From Bacilli bacterium (lineage in GTDB: Bacteria > Bacillota_I > Bacilli_A > RFN20 > CAG-826): a stretch of DNA of 5,625 nt. This document shows positions 4,764 through 5,625 of the stretch, in pieces. The translations under genes and the position numbers were made by a program. The notes beneath the pieces are model-generated. The model was not told the DNA's origin. It was given only the letters and a program-made list of their open reading frames with translations, and did no database searches. Location of the stretch: assembly GCA_017531065.1 (NCBI GenBank), contig JAFXLR010000146.1:1-5625 (forward strand). The letters are read 5' to 3'. Numbering within the stretch: the stretch's first letter is position 1; each line of letters begins with the position of its first letter.

Positions 4764-5345
4764 ATCTCCGACGGATTTCATGACGTCGAATATCTTGGTC
4801 TTCGGATACTTTGCTTCGATCTCATCATAGACCTTTTTGGTGTTCCTCTTTTTAAGATTCTTCCAACCGTTTTCGGCGTATTCGGTGAGGCACCATCTGA
4901 TGAATTCCTCAGTGGTATCGGTCAAGTAATAATGAGGGCAGTTACGGTTAAAATACTCCAAGGTCGTAGAGCCTTTGAAGTTTTTCGGATCGTATGTTTT
5001 GGAGGCGCTTAGAGTGTCCGCGACATATTCGAGAGCGTATTTATACGGCATGTTTTTGGCGATGATCCTTCCTTTGAAGAAGTCGGTCCAGTATTCCCAG
5101 TGGTGTTTGTTCCTTCTTGTGTGATGCTGGCAAGCGCTGGAGAAATAACCATTACGGAGACGTTCTTCGTAGATTGGGGAATGGGTGCCTACATAGTAGG
5201 TGGAGCCCACTTTGAACTCGGTTCTCCCGAATTTGCTGAGGTCATGTTTGAGGCAATGCCAAAAGATGCCAAGGTGTCAGCCGTTTCTGATGACTTGGTG
5301 GCGGTGCTTTAGGATTGTTCTTAGGTGTTTGAAAGGATGACTCAT
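4737..5345 (-). CDS. DUF5662-family protein, reading frame interrupted by UGA at codon 23 (possible pseudogene)
   Basis: The frame from ATG 5345 gives 202 codons plus a TAA stop and matches DUF5662 proteins as I recall them: HLRTILKH (7-14), LKHDLSKFGRTEF (32-44), YVGTHSP, then the His-rich RRNKHHWEYW, and later SASKTY and LEYFNRNCPHYY. The HD pair (34-35) and the His cluster suggest metal binding, but the function is unknown to me. Codon 23 (5279-5277) is UGA, where relatives have a residue that is often aromatic. The start is well supported: AGAGGAG lies 8 bases upstream and the ATG overlaps the sir2 stop. The longest uninterrupted part starts only at GTG 5210 (codon 46; 157 aa), which would lose the conserved HD segment and has no good ribosome site. 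So the gene is broken, read through, or mis-sequenced here. It precedes trkA by 8 bases. Confidence 0.85.
5277..5279 (-). other. In-frame UGA within the DUF5662 gene
   Basis: The codon context on the minus strand is AAC GGC TGA CAC. UGA followed by C is generally regarded as a weak, leaky stop context. Both sides of the codon align without a gap to the family, so this is a substitution and not a frameshift. TGG to TGA, TGC to TGA or TGT to TGA would each need one change. Confidence 0.8.
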
Positions 5346-5625
5346 GAAAGAAGCTCCTCTAGTACTTTGCCGATATCGTCATGGATGACGTACTCAAAGA
5401 AGGAATCCCTTGGGGTTGGCTCTTTGTTGATTAAAAGAGTATGCCCTCCTTGGAAATAGTCGATCATGCCGGCGGCTGGATAGACGTTAAGAGATGTTCC
5501 TCCGACGATGAGGAAGTTAGCGAACCTTAGCTCCGTAAGGGCGGATTCCACCACATCTTCATTGAGGGGCTCTTCATAGAGGACAACGTCAGGTTTGATG
5601 ATCCCACCGCATTCAGGGCAATGAG
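5342..5625 (-). CDS. cobB: Sir2-family NAD-dependent protein deacylase, C-terminal 94 residues (truncated by window edge)
   Basis: Sir2 enzymes remove acyl groups from lysines using NAD. The visible part starts at the second half of the zinc-binding module (HCPECGG), followed by IIKPDVVLYEEPL, then the Rossmann-fold motif VGGTSLNVYPAAG with its GTS nucleotide contact, then LLINKEPTPRD and the usual C-terminal helix IHDDIGKVLEELL. The catalytic His, the first Cys pair and the NAD-binding GAGxS would lie beyond the right edge. The gene ends in TGA (5344-5342), which overlaps the next ATG in ATGA and suggests translational coupling. Reading through that UGA would add only seven residues before TAA. 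The first in-window start-like codons (GTG near 5554) are internal and not real starts. The symbol is the conventional one; the exact acyl preference cannot be told. Confidence 0.93.
   Translation of the reverse strand, partial: HCPECGGIIKPDVVLYEEPLNEDVVESALTELRFANFLIVGGTSLNVYPAAGMIDYFQGGHTLLINKEPTPRDSFFEYVIHDDIGKVLEELLS
5354..5360 (-). promoter_or_regulatory. Strong ribosome-binding site deciding the DUF5662 start
   Basis: AGAGGAG on the minus strand lies 8 bases before ATG 5345, inside the end of sir2. It is the best Shine-Dalgarno in the window and supports 5345 as the true start, although the frame carries UGA at codon 23. Confidence 0.8.

Noticed and set aside
4737..5345. UGA generally read as Trp (Mollicutes-type genetic code)
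   Set aside because: All 21 other Trp codons in the supported genes are TGG, no other gene has an internal TGA, the tRNA-Trp has anticodon CCA, and sir2 ends naturally at TGA overlapping the next ATG.

Overview
The window looks like a chromosomal segment from a Gram-positive bacterium of the Bacillota (Bacilli-like) type. The tRNA-Trp has a Firmicute-like sequence and an encoded CCA, the Shine-Dalgarno sequences are of the AGGAG type, the terminators are simple U-tailed hairpins, and base composition is balanced by eye (not computed). All supported genes lie on the minus strand, so gene order reads from high to low coordinates. I cannot name a genus.

Right block (5625 to about 1840) is a tight run: the C-terminal part of a Sir2-type NAD-dependent deacylase (cut by the window edge), a DUF5662-family gene overlapping it by 4 bases, a short TrkA-type protein (RCK_N only), a second TrkA-type protein (RCK_N plus RCK_C), and the potassium channel subunit TrkH. 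Gaps are -4, 8, 3 and 9 bases. The last three genes form a potassium-uptake module: TrkH is the membrane pore and the two TrkA-type proteins are its probable cytoplasmic gating ring. Only the first has an intact nucleotide-binding glycine motif; the second has lost it and carries a charged tail. A consensus-like promoter immediately before the first trkA may give the Trk module its own, possibly leaderless, transcript.

The most notable feature is the DUF5662 gene. A strong Shine-Dalgarno and an ATG overlapping the sir2 stop mark its start, and the family's N-terminal sequence is readable from there, but codon 23 is UGA. Either the gene is broken, or the UGA is read through, or the base is an error.

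Middle block (1840 to 1337): a tRNA-Trp(CCA) gene with its own promoter and terminator, then about 360 bases without a supported gene. That gap holds a long stem-loop, four degenerate 21-22 bp tandem repeats, a probable promoter and a small leader hairpin.

Left block (1336 to 1): an unrecognised membrane protein with two N-terminal transmembrane helices, a terminator, an inverted-repeat-rich intergenic region, and the N-terminal 75 residues of a RhuM-family protein cut by the window edge. These two genes share a 15-base sequence across their start codons and may belong to an accessory segment, but no mobile-element boundary is visible.
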